Below, in pieces: positions 16,951 to 24,021 of a DNA stretch of 64,000 bases. The notes beneath the pieces were generated by a model. The model searched no databases, had not been told where the DNA came from, and saw nothing but the letters and a program-made list of their open reading frames with translations. Made by a program: the position numbers and the translations under genes. Positions within the stretch are counted from its first letter, which is position 1, and the number at the start of each line of letters is the position of its first letter. Source of the stretch: Phycisphaerae bacterium (GTDB taxonomy: Bacteria > Planctomycetota > Phycisphaerae > Tepidisphaerales > Tepidisphaeraceae); assembly GCA_025924315.1 (NCBI GenBank), contig JAICIO010000006.1, positions 1 to 64,000 on the forward strand, given 5' to 3'.

Positions 16951-18031
16951 GATCGTTCTCCTGGACGTACCCGTCGGGCACGTAGATACAGTCCGGCTCG
17001 GACGCGAGCGGATCGCCGGTGAGCGCGTACGACCGCGCGCGACTTCCGCCGCAGAGGTTGCGAAATTCGCACGCGCCGCATTTGCCGTGCAGGCGATCGC
17101 CGTCCCTCAATTCGCGGAAGAGTTCGTGGTCCTGATAGACCTTGGCGATCGAGTCGGCGGGAAATCTTCCGCATTCGATCGGCAGAAAACCGCTGGGATA
17201 GATCTCGCCGGTGTGACCGACGAACAAAATCCCCTTCCCGTCGTTCGTGCCGATCTGCCCCGGCGGCATCTTTCGCTTTGGCGCTGTCTCAGCATGGCGC
17301 GGCTGTTGCAGGATGAACCGACGGTAGTGCGGCGCTTCGGTCGTCTTGATCGGGATCGAATGCGACTGAGTGCGTTGCCACAGGCGCTTGAAAACGTTTT
17401 CGCATTCTTCAGCAGAAAGACGCAGCGATGCCGTCGCCCGGCCAGTGGGTACGACGAAGAAGACCGACCACAGGATCGCGCCGAGCTTGGTTACGAGATC
17501 GAGCATTTCGTCGGGCTCGTGAAGATTGTGCCGGCCGATCGTCGTGTTGATCTGCATCGGCAGTCCGATGTCGTGCGCGTCGGCAATGATCTCAAGCGTT
17601 CGCTGATAACTCCCGACGACTTTTCGGAAGGCGTCGTGCGTTTCGGCACGAGCGCCATCGAGACTCACGGCCAGGCGATGAAGGCCCGAGTTGTGAAGCC
17701 GCTCGATCGCTTCGCGCGTGACAAGCGGCGTGGCGGAAGGCGTCATCGCCACCGAAAGGTTCTGTGCGACCGCATATTCGACCAGATCGAAGACATCCGC
17801 GCGCTTGAGCGGATCGCCGCCGGTCAGCACCAGCAGTGGCGGTTTCGGAAAGCGCAGCAGCTCGTGCACAAGCTGGAGCGCCTGCGCCGGCGACAGTTCC
17901 TGCGGATGACAGGCGTGCTGCGCATCGGCGCGGCAATGCACGCACGCCAGGTCACACGCCCGTGTCATCTCGTAAAAGACGATCATCGGGGTGTGATCGA
18001 AATCGCTGCGGCTGTAGGCGCTCGCGACCAT
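16874..18031 (-). CDS. Radical SAM/SPASM protein, TIGR04053-like
   Basis: The 385-residue protein has a cluster motif CDLACVHC within EMTRACDLACVHCRADAQ, a SAM-binding VLTGGDPLKR and a SPASM tail (CGACEFRNLCGGSRARSYAL, then CIYVP). This is the pattern I associate with the TIGR04053 (BA_1875) group, related to AhbD haem synthase. The ATG at 18031 follows GGAGGAG. The upstream extension to 18106 runs through a palindromic repeat and is unlikely to be coding. Its overlap with nirJ suggests the two act in one tetrapyrrole pathway; the reaction is not known. Confidence 0.8.
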   Translation of the reverse strand: MVASAYSRSDFDHTPMIVFYEMTRACDLACVHCRADAQHACHPQELSPAQALQLVHELLRFPKPPLLVLTGGDPLKRADVFDLVEYAVAQNLSVAMTPSATPLVTREAIERLHNSGLHRLAVSLDGARAETHDAFRKVVGSYQRTLEIIADAHDIGLPMQINTTIGRHNLHEPDEMLDLVTKLGAILWSVFFVVPTGRATASLRLSAEECENVFKRLWQRTQSHSIPIKTTEAPHYRRFILQQPRHAETAPKRKMPPGQIGTNDGKGILFVGHTGEIYPSGFLPIECGRFPADSIAKVYQDHELFRELRDGDRLHGKCGACEFRNLCGGSRARSYALTGDPLASEPDCIYVPDGYVQENDHAEHHQSVMRSSRGQRGVALRTYPE

Positions 18032-18050
18032 GGAATGCTCCTCCGCACCC

Positions 18051-18113
18051 GTAGGGTGTGCTTCAGCACACCGTCTTGTCCCGCAGCAGATGGTGTGCTG
18101 AAGCACACCCTAC
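18051..18113. repeat. Perfect 22-bp inverted repeat of nested palindromes
   Basis: The arms at 18051-18072 and 18092-18113 are perfect reverse complements separated by 19 bases. Each arm also contains its own palindrome GGTGTGCT-(TC/GA)-AGCACACC. The element can therefore fold as one long hairpin or two short ones. It lies between ric and the radical SAM gene within the minus-strand run, directly upstream of that gene's ribosome binding site. It resembles REP elements and may limit read-through or translation. Confidence 0.8.
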
Positions 18114-18130
18114 GTCGCTGGTAGCCCGTG

Positions 18131-18859
18131 CTACGGATTGCGGCTAAGCAACTTCTCCAGTCGCTCCGCCTTGCGGAACAGGATGTGGTTTTCCTTGTGC
18201 ACGTGCTGGTGCATGTCCCGTTCGAGTTGACGCAGCGCATCGAACGTCGCGCGATACGTATTGCACGCATCCGCCGGCGGGGTGTAGTTGTTTGTCAGCT
18301 CGTTGATGCGCGCGAGCGATAAGCCGGCATCGTCGTGTTCGTGAACCATCTGTCCGATCGGGTTGGCGATACTTCCGCAATGCGTCGGCGGAAGCTTCTC
18401 GGCCTTGTCGAGCTGCCGACAGATCGGAAACAGCACGCGCTCCTCCTTCATCATGTGCGAGGTCAGCTCTTCCTGCAGCGCGACGAAAATGCGGTGGATC
18501 TCGATGAGCTCGGGATGCCCATCGCCGTGTCGCGCCGCGACCTTATGCGTGAGAAATTCGATCCGCGGAAGCTCTTCCTTTAAGGGCCGGTGATATGTGG
18601 TTTCGATGTGATCGCACAGATCGGTGAGCGATGCGGTCGACCAGTCGCGCCCGTGCGGCTCGGACTGCTGGCCGACCACTTCCTGTTCAAGCTCCGCGAC
18701 AACGCGCTGGAGGTCGAGCCCCTTTTCGCTAATCGCCTGGAACAGCGGCTTTTTTCCGCCGCAGCAGTAGTCGATACCGAGCTTTTCGAAGATTCGTGCG
18801 CGTGACGGCCGCTCGACGACCAGCTGCCCCACCGTTGATTCAATCCATGTGCTGCTCAT
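18131..18859 (-). CDS. ric: Iron-sulfur cluster repair di-iron protein (RIC/ScdA/YtfE)
   Basis: The 242-residue protein has the N-terminal DUF542 ScdA_N domain with Cys32-Cys33 (GIDYCCGG). A hemerythrin-like four-helix domain follows whose His/Glu ligands lie in HIETTYHRPLKEE, HMMKEERVLFP, VHEHDDAG and MHQHVHKENHILF. RIC proteins repair iron-sulfur clusters and relieve NO damage. AAAGGAG precedes the ATG. It is the first gene of the minus-strand run and is divergent from the flavin-binding protein gene, with a candidate Rrf2 operator between them. Confidence 0.92.
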   Translation of the reverse strand: MSSTWIESTVGQLVVERPSRARIFEKLGIDYCCGGKKPLFQAISEKGLDLQRVVAELEQEVVGQQSEPHGRDWSTASLTDLCDHIETTYHRPLKEELPRIEFLTHKVAARHGDGHPELIEIHRIFVALQEELTSHMMKEERVLFPICRQLDKAEKLPPTHCGSIANPIGQMVHEHDDAGLSLARINELTNNYTPPADACNTYRATFDALRQLERDMHQHVHKENHILFRKAERLEKLLSRNP

Positions 18860-18932
18860 GACTTAGCTCCTTTGAAGACTCCTCAAAAAACGCCCCCTCC
18901 GGACGACAAGGAATAATCATAGCGAGAATAAA

Positions 18933-18950
18933 ATGGATATCAAGGTCCAT
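18933..18950. promoter_or_regulatory. Candidate Rrf2 operator in ric / flavoprotein divergent promoter
   Basis: The imperfect dyad ATGGATATCAAGGTCCAT lies in an AT-rich 110-base gap between two divergent genes. Its core TGGATATCNANGTCC recurs upstream of the second Rrf2 gene (21796-21810). Two occurrences in front of genes of the same NO-linked module, next to two Rrf2 regulators, make it a good operator candidate. Binding is inferred. Confidence 0.55.
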
Positions 18951-18969
18951 AAATCGTATTATTGAGCGC

Positions 18970-19440
18970 ATGATCGAAATGACCGCTGCCGAGATCGATG
19001 GGTTCCTGGGCGAACAGCGTATCGGACGGCTGTGCATGGCCGGGCAGGATGGTCGGCCTTACAGCCTGCCATTCCCCTTCTGCTGGATGGACGGCTGCCT
19101 GTTTCTGCGCGTCGGAATGAGCGGCCGCAAAGGCGACATTCTCCGCGAGAACGATCGCGTTTGTTTTGAAGTCGATCACATCACCGACACGTTGAGCGAA
19201 TACGCATCCGTCCTCATCGAAGGCCGGCTCGTTGTGGTTGAAGACCTCGCGGAGAAAGCGCGCGTCAAGCGGCGCAATGACGAGAAATACAACCGACTGC
19301 GCGGCGGATACCGGCCCGGGCACGGTCGATCCACCCCACTCGATCAATTGCCACTTAAGAAGATTGTCGTTGAGCGCGTGACGGGCCGAAAGAAAGAACC
19401 CGCGGCCGAAACCGTTGCGCCCGCTGCGGTAGCGCACTAG
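18970..19440 (+). CDS. Pyridoxamine-phosphate-oxidase-like flavin-binding protein
   Basis: The 156-residue protein has the split-barrel fold pattern of PNPOx-like FMN proteins (IGRLCMAGQDGRPYSLPFPF, then VCFEVDHI, then SVLIEGRLVVVED). Members bind FMN, F420 or haem. A haem- or flavin-related redox role in the NO response fits the neighbourhood. An Ala-rich tail follows the domain. It is the first gene of the plus-strand arm that continues with an Rrf2 regulator 12 bases downstream. Confidence 0.75.
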   Translation: MIEMTAAEIDGFLGEQRIGRLCMAGQDGRPYSLPFPFCWMDGCLFLRVGMSGRKGDILRENDRVCFEVDHITDTLSEYASVLIEGRLVVVEDLAEKARVKRRNDEKYNRLRGGYRPGHGRSTPLDQLPLKKIVVERVTGRKKEPAAETVAPAAVAH

Positions 19441-19452
19441 CTGGAGATCATC

Positions 19453-19965
19453 ATGGTTTCTCAATCGGCAGAATATTCATTGCGGGCGGTCCTGTGCCTG
19501 GCGAGCGAGCCTCGTGGAAACGCTCTCACGACGCAGCAGATCGCCGAACGGTCCAACATCCCGGCGGGGTATCTCGCGAAGCTGCTCCAAGTCCTGGGCC
19601 GTGCGCGAATCGTTGCATCGCAGCGCGGGCTCAACGGCGGGTTCTCGCTCGCGATCGCGCCAGAGAAGCTCACGCTGCTCGACATCGTTCGCGCCGTCGA
19701 ATGCTCGCGGCGGATCACCACCTGCCCCGCCGGCAATCCACAGCACGACATCCAACTCTGTCCGCTGCATCGCCGGCTCGATGCCGCGGCCGCGACGGTC
19801 GAAGAACTGCTCAAGAGCACGACGATCGCGCAGGTGATGGCCGAATCGAATGCGATGGCGGCGCTCAACACCTGCACGCAAATCGCGCAGTGCCCGCCGG
19901 AGAAGGCGCAGCGCGGTACCACCCCATCCCGCGTCGCGGAAGTACCGGCCGGTTTTCTCGATTAG
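19453..19965 (+). CDS. Rrf2-family transcriptional regulator with three-cysteine cluster site
   Basis: The 170-residue protein has an N-terminal winged helix (SAEYSLRAVLCLA, then PAGYLAKLLQVLGRA, then GLNGGFSLA). The cluster loop contains Cys84, Cys91 and Cys103, as in [2Fe-2S]-binding Rrf2 members such as NsrR. It is therefore a plausible NO or redox sensor for this locus. It lies between the flavoprotein and nnrS genes and probably controls both arms through the dyad at 18933. Confidence 0.85.
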   Translation: MVSQSAEYSLRAVLCLASEPRGNALTTQQIAERSNIPAGYLAKLLQVLGRARIVASQRGLNGGFSLAIAPEKLTLLDIVRAVECSRRITTCPAGNPQHDIQLCPLHRRLDAAAATVEELLKSTTIAQVMAESNAMAALNTCTQIAQCPPEKAQRGTTPSRVAEVPAGFLD

Positions 19966-19997
19966 TCCACATGAGCCAAATTCGAAAGGGAAAAGTC

Positions 19998-21764
19998 ATG
20001 GTTGCCCTACCCGTCGTGCATCGATCCGCCCACTTCACATTAAATGAAGACGCGCTCATTCCGGATCTGCTTGCGCATCATCCGCAGGCGCGACCGGTTC
20101 TCGACCGCTTCGGCCTGCGCGGTTGTGGCGGACGTTTCGGGCCGGTCGAGTCGCTCGGTTTCTTCGCGCGGACGCACGGCGTCGATGTCGATCTGCTGCT
20201 CGAAGATCTTCGCGAGGTGATTCGAAGCAAACGCGCAGAGGGATCGACGGCGATCGAGCCAAAGCTGCAGGATGCGATCTATCGTCCGTTCTTTCTCGCC
20301 GCGATCGCGACCGTGCTGACCGCGGGGGCGAGTTGGGGCGCGATTATCCTCTGGCAGATCGGCTTCCAGGGAAAATTCACCGGCGTTTCCTTACAGCACG
20401 TCAACGCGCACGGGCAGGCGCAAGTCTACGGCTGGTGCGGACTGTTCATCATGGGCTTCGCGTACCAGGCCTTTCCGCGCATGTGGCAGACGGAGCTTTT
20501 CTCGCCGCGTTCTTCGATCGCATCGTTTGCGCTGATGCTCGCGGGCGTCCTGCTGCGCAGCATCGGCATGATCGGCAGTGGAAGCTGGGCGGTGCCTGTC
20601 ACACTCGCAGGTGGATGCGCGCAGATTCTCGCCGTGGCAATCTTCGCGGCGCAGATGTTTCTCACCTTTCAGCGAAGCGCCGCGCGGCTGGAACCATATA
20701 TCGGCTTCATCCTGATGGCCCTCTTCTGGCTCTGTGCGATGACCGTCTTCGACCAGTGGCACACCTATCGCACGATGGTCGCGACGACGCGCGAAGCGCT
20801 CATCGCGCAGATCGCGACGTGGCAGGCCCCGCTGCGCGATATGCAGATTCACGGGCTGCTGATGTTCGTGATCTTCGGCGTGTCGATCCGAATGCTGCCT
20901 CCGCTGTTCGGTGTCGCACCGGTCAACACGCGACGCGCGTGGCGTGCGCTGGCGGTTCTCACGATCGCCGTCGCCTCTGAAATCGCCATCTTCATCACGT
21001 ATCGCCTCACGCAGAACCACGCGATCGCGGCGCTGCTTATGATCCCCTGGCTGATGCTCGCCCTCGGCGCCTGGATGATCGCCGCGCCTTTCAGGCTATG
21101 GCGGGCAACGCCCATCGTCGATCGCAGCACAAAATTCGTTCGAGCCGCCTACGCGTGGCTCGCGATCTCGCTGGTCATGCTCCTGATGCTTCCGGTGCAC
21201 CAGGCGCTCAGCCACATTCCCTTCAGTCACGCGTATTACGGCGCGATTCGTCACGCGATTACCGTCGGATTTGCATCGCTGATGATCATGGGAATGGCGG
21301 CGAAAGTTGTGCCGACGCTGAATGGCGTATCCACGCGCAATCTCTCATCGCTGTGGTTTCCGTTCGCACTCGTGAATCTCGGTTGTTTCCTGCGCGTGAC
21401 GCTGCAGGCGCTGACCGATTTTTATCCGAGCGCGTTTCACCTCGTCGGAATCAGCGGGGTGTTTGAAGTCATCGGCCTTGCCGTCTGGGGCGCGGGACTG
21501 GCGCGCCTCATGCTGAAACGCGCGAGCGAACCAATCGAGTTTTCCGCCGCACGCCCTGCGCCGATCAGGGGCGACGACATCGTCGGCGAAGTCGTCGCAT
21601 CGTTTCCGCAGACGCTTGAAACCTTCGCGGATTTTGGTTTCAGCCAGCTGAAGAACCCGGTGCTTCGGCGGACGCTTGCACGCGCCGTCACGATCCGGCA
21701 GGCGGCGAGTTTGCACGGCGTGAACCTGACCGATCTGCTTTCGGCGCTGAATCATGCGCAATAG
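19998..21764 (+). CDS. nnrS: NnrS-family haem/copper membrane protein with DUF1858-like ends
   Basis: The 588-residue protein has about 12 hydrophobic segments. NnrS-like His-containing helices include QHVNAHGQAQVYGWCGLFIMG, MQIHGLLMFVIFG and IRHAITVGFASLMIMGMAAK. NnrS proteins protect against nitrosative stress. Both ends carry an extra DUF1858-like helical domain (residues about 15-80 and 520-585), which is not part of standard NnrS. The frame is open far upstream inside the Rrf2 gene. I prefer the ATG at 19998 with AAAGGG; 19971 is an alternative. Confidence 0.8.
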   Translation: MVALPVVHRSAHFTLNEDALIPDLLAHHPQARPVLDRFGLRGCGGRFGPVESLGFFARTHGVDVDLLLEDLREVIRSKRAEGSTAIEPKLQDAIYRPFFLAAIATVLTAGASWGAIILWQIGFQGKFTGVSLQHVNAHGQAQVYGWCGLFIMGFAYQAFPRMWQTELFSPRSSIASFALMLAGVLLRSIGMIGSGSWAVPVTLAGGCAQILAVAIFAAQMFLTFQRSAARLEPYIGFILMALFWLCAMTVFDQWHTYRTMVATTREALIAQIATWQAPLRDMQIHGLLMFVIFGVSIRMLPPLFGVAPVNTRRAWRALAVLTIAVASEIAIFITYRLTQNHAIAALLMIPWLMLALGAWMIAAPFRLWRATPIVDRSTKFVRAAYAWLAISLVMLLMLPVHQALSHIPFSHAYYGAIRHAITVGFASLMIMGMAAKVVPTLNGVSTRNLSSLWFPFALVNLGCFLRVTLQALTDFYPSAFHLVGISGVFEVIGLAVWGAGLARLMLKRASEPIEFSAARPAPIRGDDIVGEVVASFPQTLETFADFGFSQLKNPVLRRTLARAVTIRQAASLHGVNLTDLLSALNHAQ

Positions 21765-21795
21765 ACGCCGTCGCTCGCATCGATTACAAGAGAAC

Positions 21796-21810
21796 TGGAT
21801 ATCGATGTCC
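21796..21810. promoter_or_regulatory. Candidate Rrf2 operator upstream of second Rrf2 gene
   Basis: The sequence TGGATATCGATGTCC differs at only two positions from the dyad at 18933-18950. It lies 14 bases before the start codon of the Rrf2 gene, where binding would block initiation. Autoregulation is inferred. Confidence 0.55.
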
Positions 21811-21824
21811 GTTCGGAGCGACCG

Positions 21825-22349
21825 ATGATTTCTCAAACCGCCGAATATGCGCTGCGCGTCGTCGTCTTTCTCGGCGCGTTGGAGGGGGCGAACGCGACGA
21901 CCCGCCAGATCGCGGCGGCGACACAGGTGCCGGAAGGTTACCTCGCGAAGATCTTGCAGAACCTCGGCCGCGCACGGCTCATTAAAGCCCAACGCGGGCT
22001 TCACGGCGGATCGGTTCTCGCGCGCGATCCGGCATCGATCACGCTGTACGACGTCATCAACGCCGTAAACCCCCTGCCGCGAATCCGGAACTGTCCGCTC
22101 AATCTTCCGTCGCACGGCACGACGCTCTGCCCGCTGCACAGAAAACTCGACGACGCCATGGCGACCGTCGAGCAAACCCTCCGCGATTGTTCGCTGGCGG
22201 ACCTTCTCAAGCAGCGCGAGGGAAGCATTCCCCTCGGCGACCTGGGCATCAACGCCGCCGCCGCCACCAAAGCCGCCGAAGCCGTCTTCAAAGTCCGCAA
22301 GCCCGTCCAGCTTACCGTCTCCGCCAAACCGCGCCGAAAAGACAAATAG
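21825..22349 (+). CDS. Second Rrf2-family transcriptional regulator
   Basis: This 174-residue paralogue of the regulator at 19453 has the same winged helix (TAEYALRVVVFLG, then PEGYLAKILQNLGRARLI). It keeps Cys90 and Cys102 but lacks an equivalent of the first cluster cysteine. It may bind a cluster differently, use another ligand, or be cluster-free. A basic, Ala/Lys-rich tail of about 30 residues is added. A candidate operator sits just upstream. Confidence 0.83.
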   Translation: MISQTAEYALRVVVFLGALEGANATTRQIAAATQVPEGYLAKILQNLGRARLIKAQRGLHGGSVLARDPASITLYDVINAVNPLPRIRNCPLNLPSHGTTLCPLHRKLDDAMATVEQTLRDCSLADLLKQREGSIPLGDLGINAAAATKAAEAVFKVRKPVQLTVSAKPRRKDK

Positions 22350-22360
22350 CGGGCCAATCG

Positions 22361-22425
22361 CCCACGAATCTCACGAATGCACACGAATGAAAAATGGATT
22401 CGTGAGGATTCGTGCGATTCGTGGG
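22361..22425. repeat. Inverted repeat of ACGAAT units after the Rrf2 gene
   Basis: The left arm contains CACGAAT three times and the right arm contains ATTCGTG or a close variant three times, giving an imperfect 28-base stem around a short A-rich loop. It begins 12 bases after the Rrf2 stop codon. It may end that transcript, but there is no T-run. Confidence 0.55.
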
Positions 22426-22559
22426 CCGATCTCTGACCTCTGACCGTCTGACCTCCGGTTGGCTTCGTTTTGAATTCCCGCGCTTTTGGTCAAACAGCGG
22501 TAAATGGCGGTCAACCACGGTCAATGGCCGTAAGGGAATGATGACCGCTTCCTTCGGCG

Positions 22560-22617
22560 GGCGGACTTCAGTCCGCCTGTCTTCCACCGCGCCAAAACAG
22601 GTGGACTAAAGTCTACC
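22560..22617. repeat. Pair of related REP-like palindromes
   Basis: GGCGGACT-TC-AGTCCGCC (22560-22577) and GGTGGACT-AA-AGTCTACC (22600-22617) are two versions of the same palindrome, 22 bases apart. The second is slightly degenerate but keeps its pairing, so the fold appears to be maintained. Confidence 0.6.
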
Positions 22618-22635
22618 CGCCGATGGAATCACGCC

Positions 22636-22713
22636 GTGGCTTCGTTTTGAATTTCTCGCACACAGGTGAACAAAGGTTAACTTTCGTCAACTTTTGACAA
22701 CCTGCGTCAACCG
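22636..22713 (+). repeat. Dispersed non-coding repeat, copy 2 (first block)
   Basis: This matches 311-390 with few changes (GTGGCTTCGTTTTG at the left end, CAACTTTTGACAACCTGC near the right end). The companion block is at 22839-22883. Confidence 0.7.
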
Positions 22714-22838
22714 CTCATTCCACCCGGTTCGCTCCTTTCCGCGAATGACCGCGATGGCGTGCCAGCGCCTTCAAGGCCGTCCCAGAGCGAAGCGGCGGGC
22801 GGCATCGCGCCATGACGCGCCGCGCCCCCCCGCGCCTC

Positions 22839-22883
22839 GCATCCTACCGCCGCCACCCCCATATTTCCGCGGAAAAATCGAAG
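22839..22883 (+). repeat. Dispersed non-coding repeat, copy 2 (second block)
   Basis: GCATCCTACCGCCGCC to GGAAAAATCGAAG matches 491-534. The spacing to the first block differs by only tens of bases between the two loci. Confidence 0.65.
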
Positions 22884-22953
22884 ATTCCGGCCGCGCATCT
22901 AAGAGGAGAGCAGTCGCAACCAAAACATTTAGACAACTCCCCGCCCTCGCCGC

Positions 22954-23019
22954 ATAATCGTCCGACCGGATGGGGCTTTCACCAAATAGGGCCGGATGAT
23001 CGACCAACTCGAACCGCGG
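22954..23019 (+). promoter_or_regulatory. Conserved 5' module, copy 1, with 13-codon LEPR leader
   Basis: This 66-base element is shared with 23590-23656 and 25408-25474. It starts with ATAATCG, contains GGATGGGGCTTTCACCAAAT and ends in an ATG-led frame. The ATAATC could be a -10 box, with TTAGAC about 18 bases upstream as -35. In this copy the frame (22996-23037) reads MIDQLEPRRMLAD and stops, recalling the LEPR-XLL surface-protein motif. It may be a promoter and leader, or the fossil 5' end of a surface-protein gene. Confidence 0.5.
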
Positions 23020-23106
23020 CGGATGCTCGCTGATTGAATGCACGGCGTGAAACACCGTGGTACTTTAGTGGGACGCATGCAGCGGACGCGAGGAAGGAGT
23101 CCCGAG

Positions 23107-23226
23107 ATGCGACCACGATGGGAAGCAGACACCGTGATCGCGGCCATCTGTGTTCTGGTTGGCATGATCCTTGTCGGTTACTTCGTGATTCGGCTCTGGG
23201 GTCTCCACGGATTCCGGAGCATGTAA
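23107..23226 (+). CDS. Small single-pass membrane protein (39 aa)
   Basis: A strong AGGAAGGAG lies ten bases before the ATG. The product has a short polar N-terminus (MRPRWEAD), one hydrophobic helix (VIAAICVLVGMILVGYFVI) and a short tail. No family is recognised. It follows the first copy of the conserved 5' module. Confidence 0.55.
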   Translation: MRPRWEADTVIAAICVLVGMILVGYFVIRLWGLHGFRSM

Positions 23227-23243
23227 TGCACCCTCGCGTTTCC

Positions 23244-23270
23244 TTACGTAATTCCGTATTTACGTAATTC
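23244..23270 (+). repeat. Direct repeat TTACGTAATTC, two copies 16 bases apart
   Basis: Exact 11-base repeats at 23244-23254 and 23260-23270, each with the palindrome TACGTA, lie just before the ribosome binding site of the next gene. The spacing of about one and a half helical turns is compatible with a regulator site. Confidence 0.4.
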
Positions 23271-23288
23271 GCACACTCAAGGAGCCTT

Positions 23289-23576
23289 ATGCCCGGTCGT
23301 GTCGAGGTGACCGATGCCAACGTCGTCGATATCGGCAGACGCTACGACATCTACGTCGCGCAAGGGGTTTCGCGCGATAGCGGCACGGTCGTCTTTCGCA
23401 ACGCCTTCTTCCGCGGCGAGAAGGCGCTTGAGAAGGGCGGGCATGGAGTCTTTAATGATTTCGTCGAAATCGAACAGTCCGACGGCAGCGCCGTGCTAGT
23501 TCGTAAGTATGCCCTCATCTGGTTCTGCGAAGCGGGGACAAAGTTGACGTGCGAGTCGTTCACGCCAGCGGAATAA
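23289..23576 (+). CDS. Hypothetical protein (95 aa)
   Basis: A soluble, beta-rich-looking protein of unknown function with AAGGAG before the ATG. It has no signal peptide and no motif that I recognise; two cysteines near the end (FCEAGTKLTC) could pair. It sits between two copies of the conserved 5' module. Confidence 0.6.
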   Translation: MPGRVEVTDANVVDIGRRYDIYVAQGVSRDSGTVVFRNAFFRGEKALEKGGHGVFNDFVEIEQSDGSAVLVRKYALIWFCEAGTKLTCESFTPAE

Positions 23577-23589
23577 CCCCGCCCGCGCG

Positions 23590-23656
23590 ATAATCGCGAT
23601 CGCCGGATGGGGCTTTCACCAAATAGGGCAGGATGATCGACCAACTCGAACCGCGG
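23590..23656 (+). promoter_or_regulatory. Conserved 5' module, copy 2
   Basis: Nearly identical to the copies at 22954 and 25408 from ATAATCG to CCGCGG. The module's internal ATG at 23633 is in frame with the following gene, adding MIDQLEPRR and eight further residues ahead of its own better-placed start at 23684. Confidence 0.5.
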
Positions 23657-23683
23657 CGATCGAACGTGGGGAAGGTCAAGTTT

Positions 23684-23986
23684 ATGGAACACGACATGTC
23701 GCCCGGAAAGAGTCCAAATATGAATGTGGCCATCCTATCGACGAGTGTGGCCTTGTTGATGTTGGCCGTGTGCTTTTTCACAGCGTTTGGCCGGCCTTCG
23801 CCGACCCTCGGGATCCTTACGGTGGTAGGGACCCTCTTCGTAATCGCAGCCGCAATTACTCAATGGGTGATCTACGGCCGGGAATATGTGGAGTACCGAA
23901 TCCACCAGCAACACTCCCGCCCGGCCCCGCCGGAGCGATGCCCGGAATGCGGAACGGCGAGGGCGGCGTCACGCACCGAAGGCTAG
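23684..23986 (+). CDS. Small membrane protein ending in a half zinc ribbon
   Basis: This 100-residue protein has two hydrophobic helices (about residues 13-33 and 40-60) and a polar tail ending PERCPECGTARAAS. Only the second half of the usual ribbon is left, the CGYDLRAT half being absent. GGGGAAGG precedes the ATG at 23684, while an in-frame start at 23633 lies inside the conserved 5' module. Function is unknown. Confidence 0.6.
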   Translation: MEHDMSPGKSPNMNVAILSTSVALLMLAVCFFTAFGRPSPTLGILTVVGTLFVIAAAITQWVIYGREYVEYRIHQQHSRPAPPERCPECGTARAASRTEG

Positions 23987-24021
23987 AGCGCGCGCGTCAG
24001 CCAGTGTGTTATCTTGCTCAG

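Larger units (their letters stand above)
22350..23106. other. Long non-coding stretch made of repeats and palindromes
   Basis: No gene is supported in these 757 bases. They contain a hairpin after the Rrf2 gene, two REP-like palindromes, the second copy of the dispersed repeat seen at 311-534, and the first copy of a 5' module, each listed separately. The only small frame of note is a 13-codon leader at 22996-23037. Confidence 0.65.

Noticed and set aside
18840-18970. A riboswitch in the ric/flavoprotein gap
   Set aside because: The gap is only about 110 bases, is shared by divergent promoters and shows a DNA dyad; no known riboswitch consensus is visible.
19494-21764. A 756-codon version of the NnrS protein
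   Set aside because: The first 168 codons overlap the Rrf2 gene in another frame and are not protein-like; homology starts near 19998.
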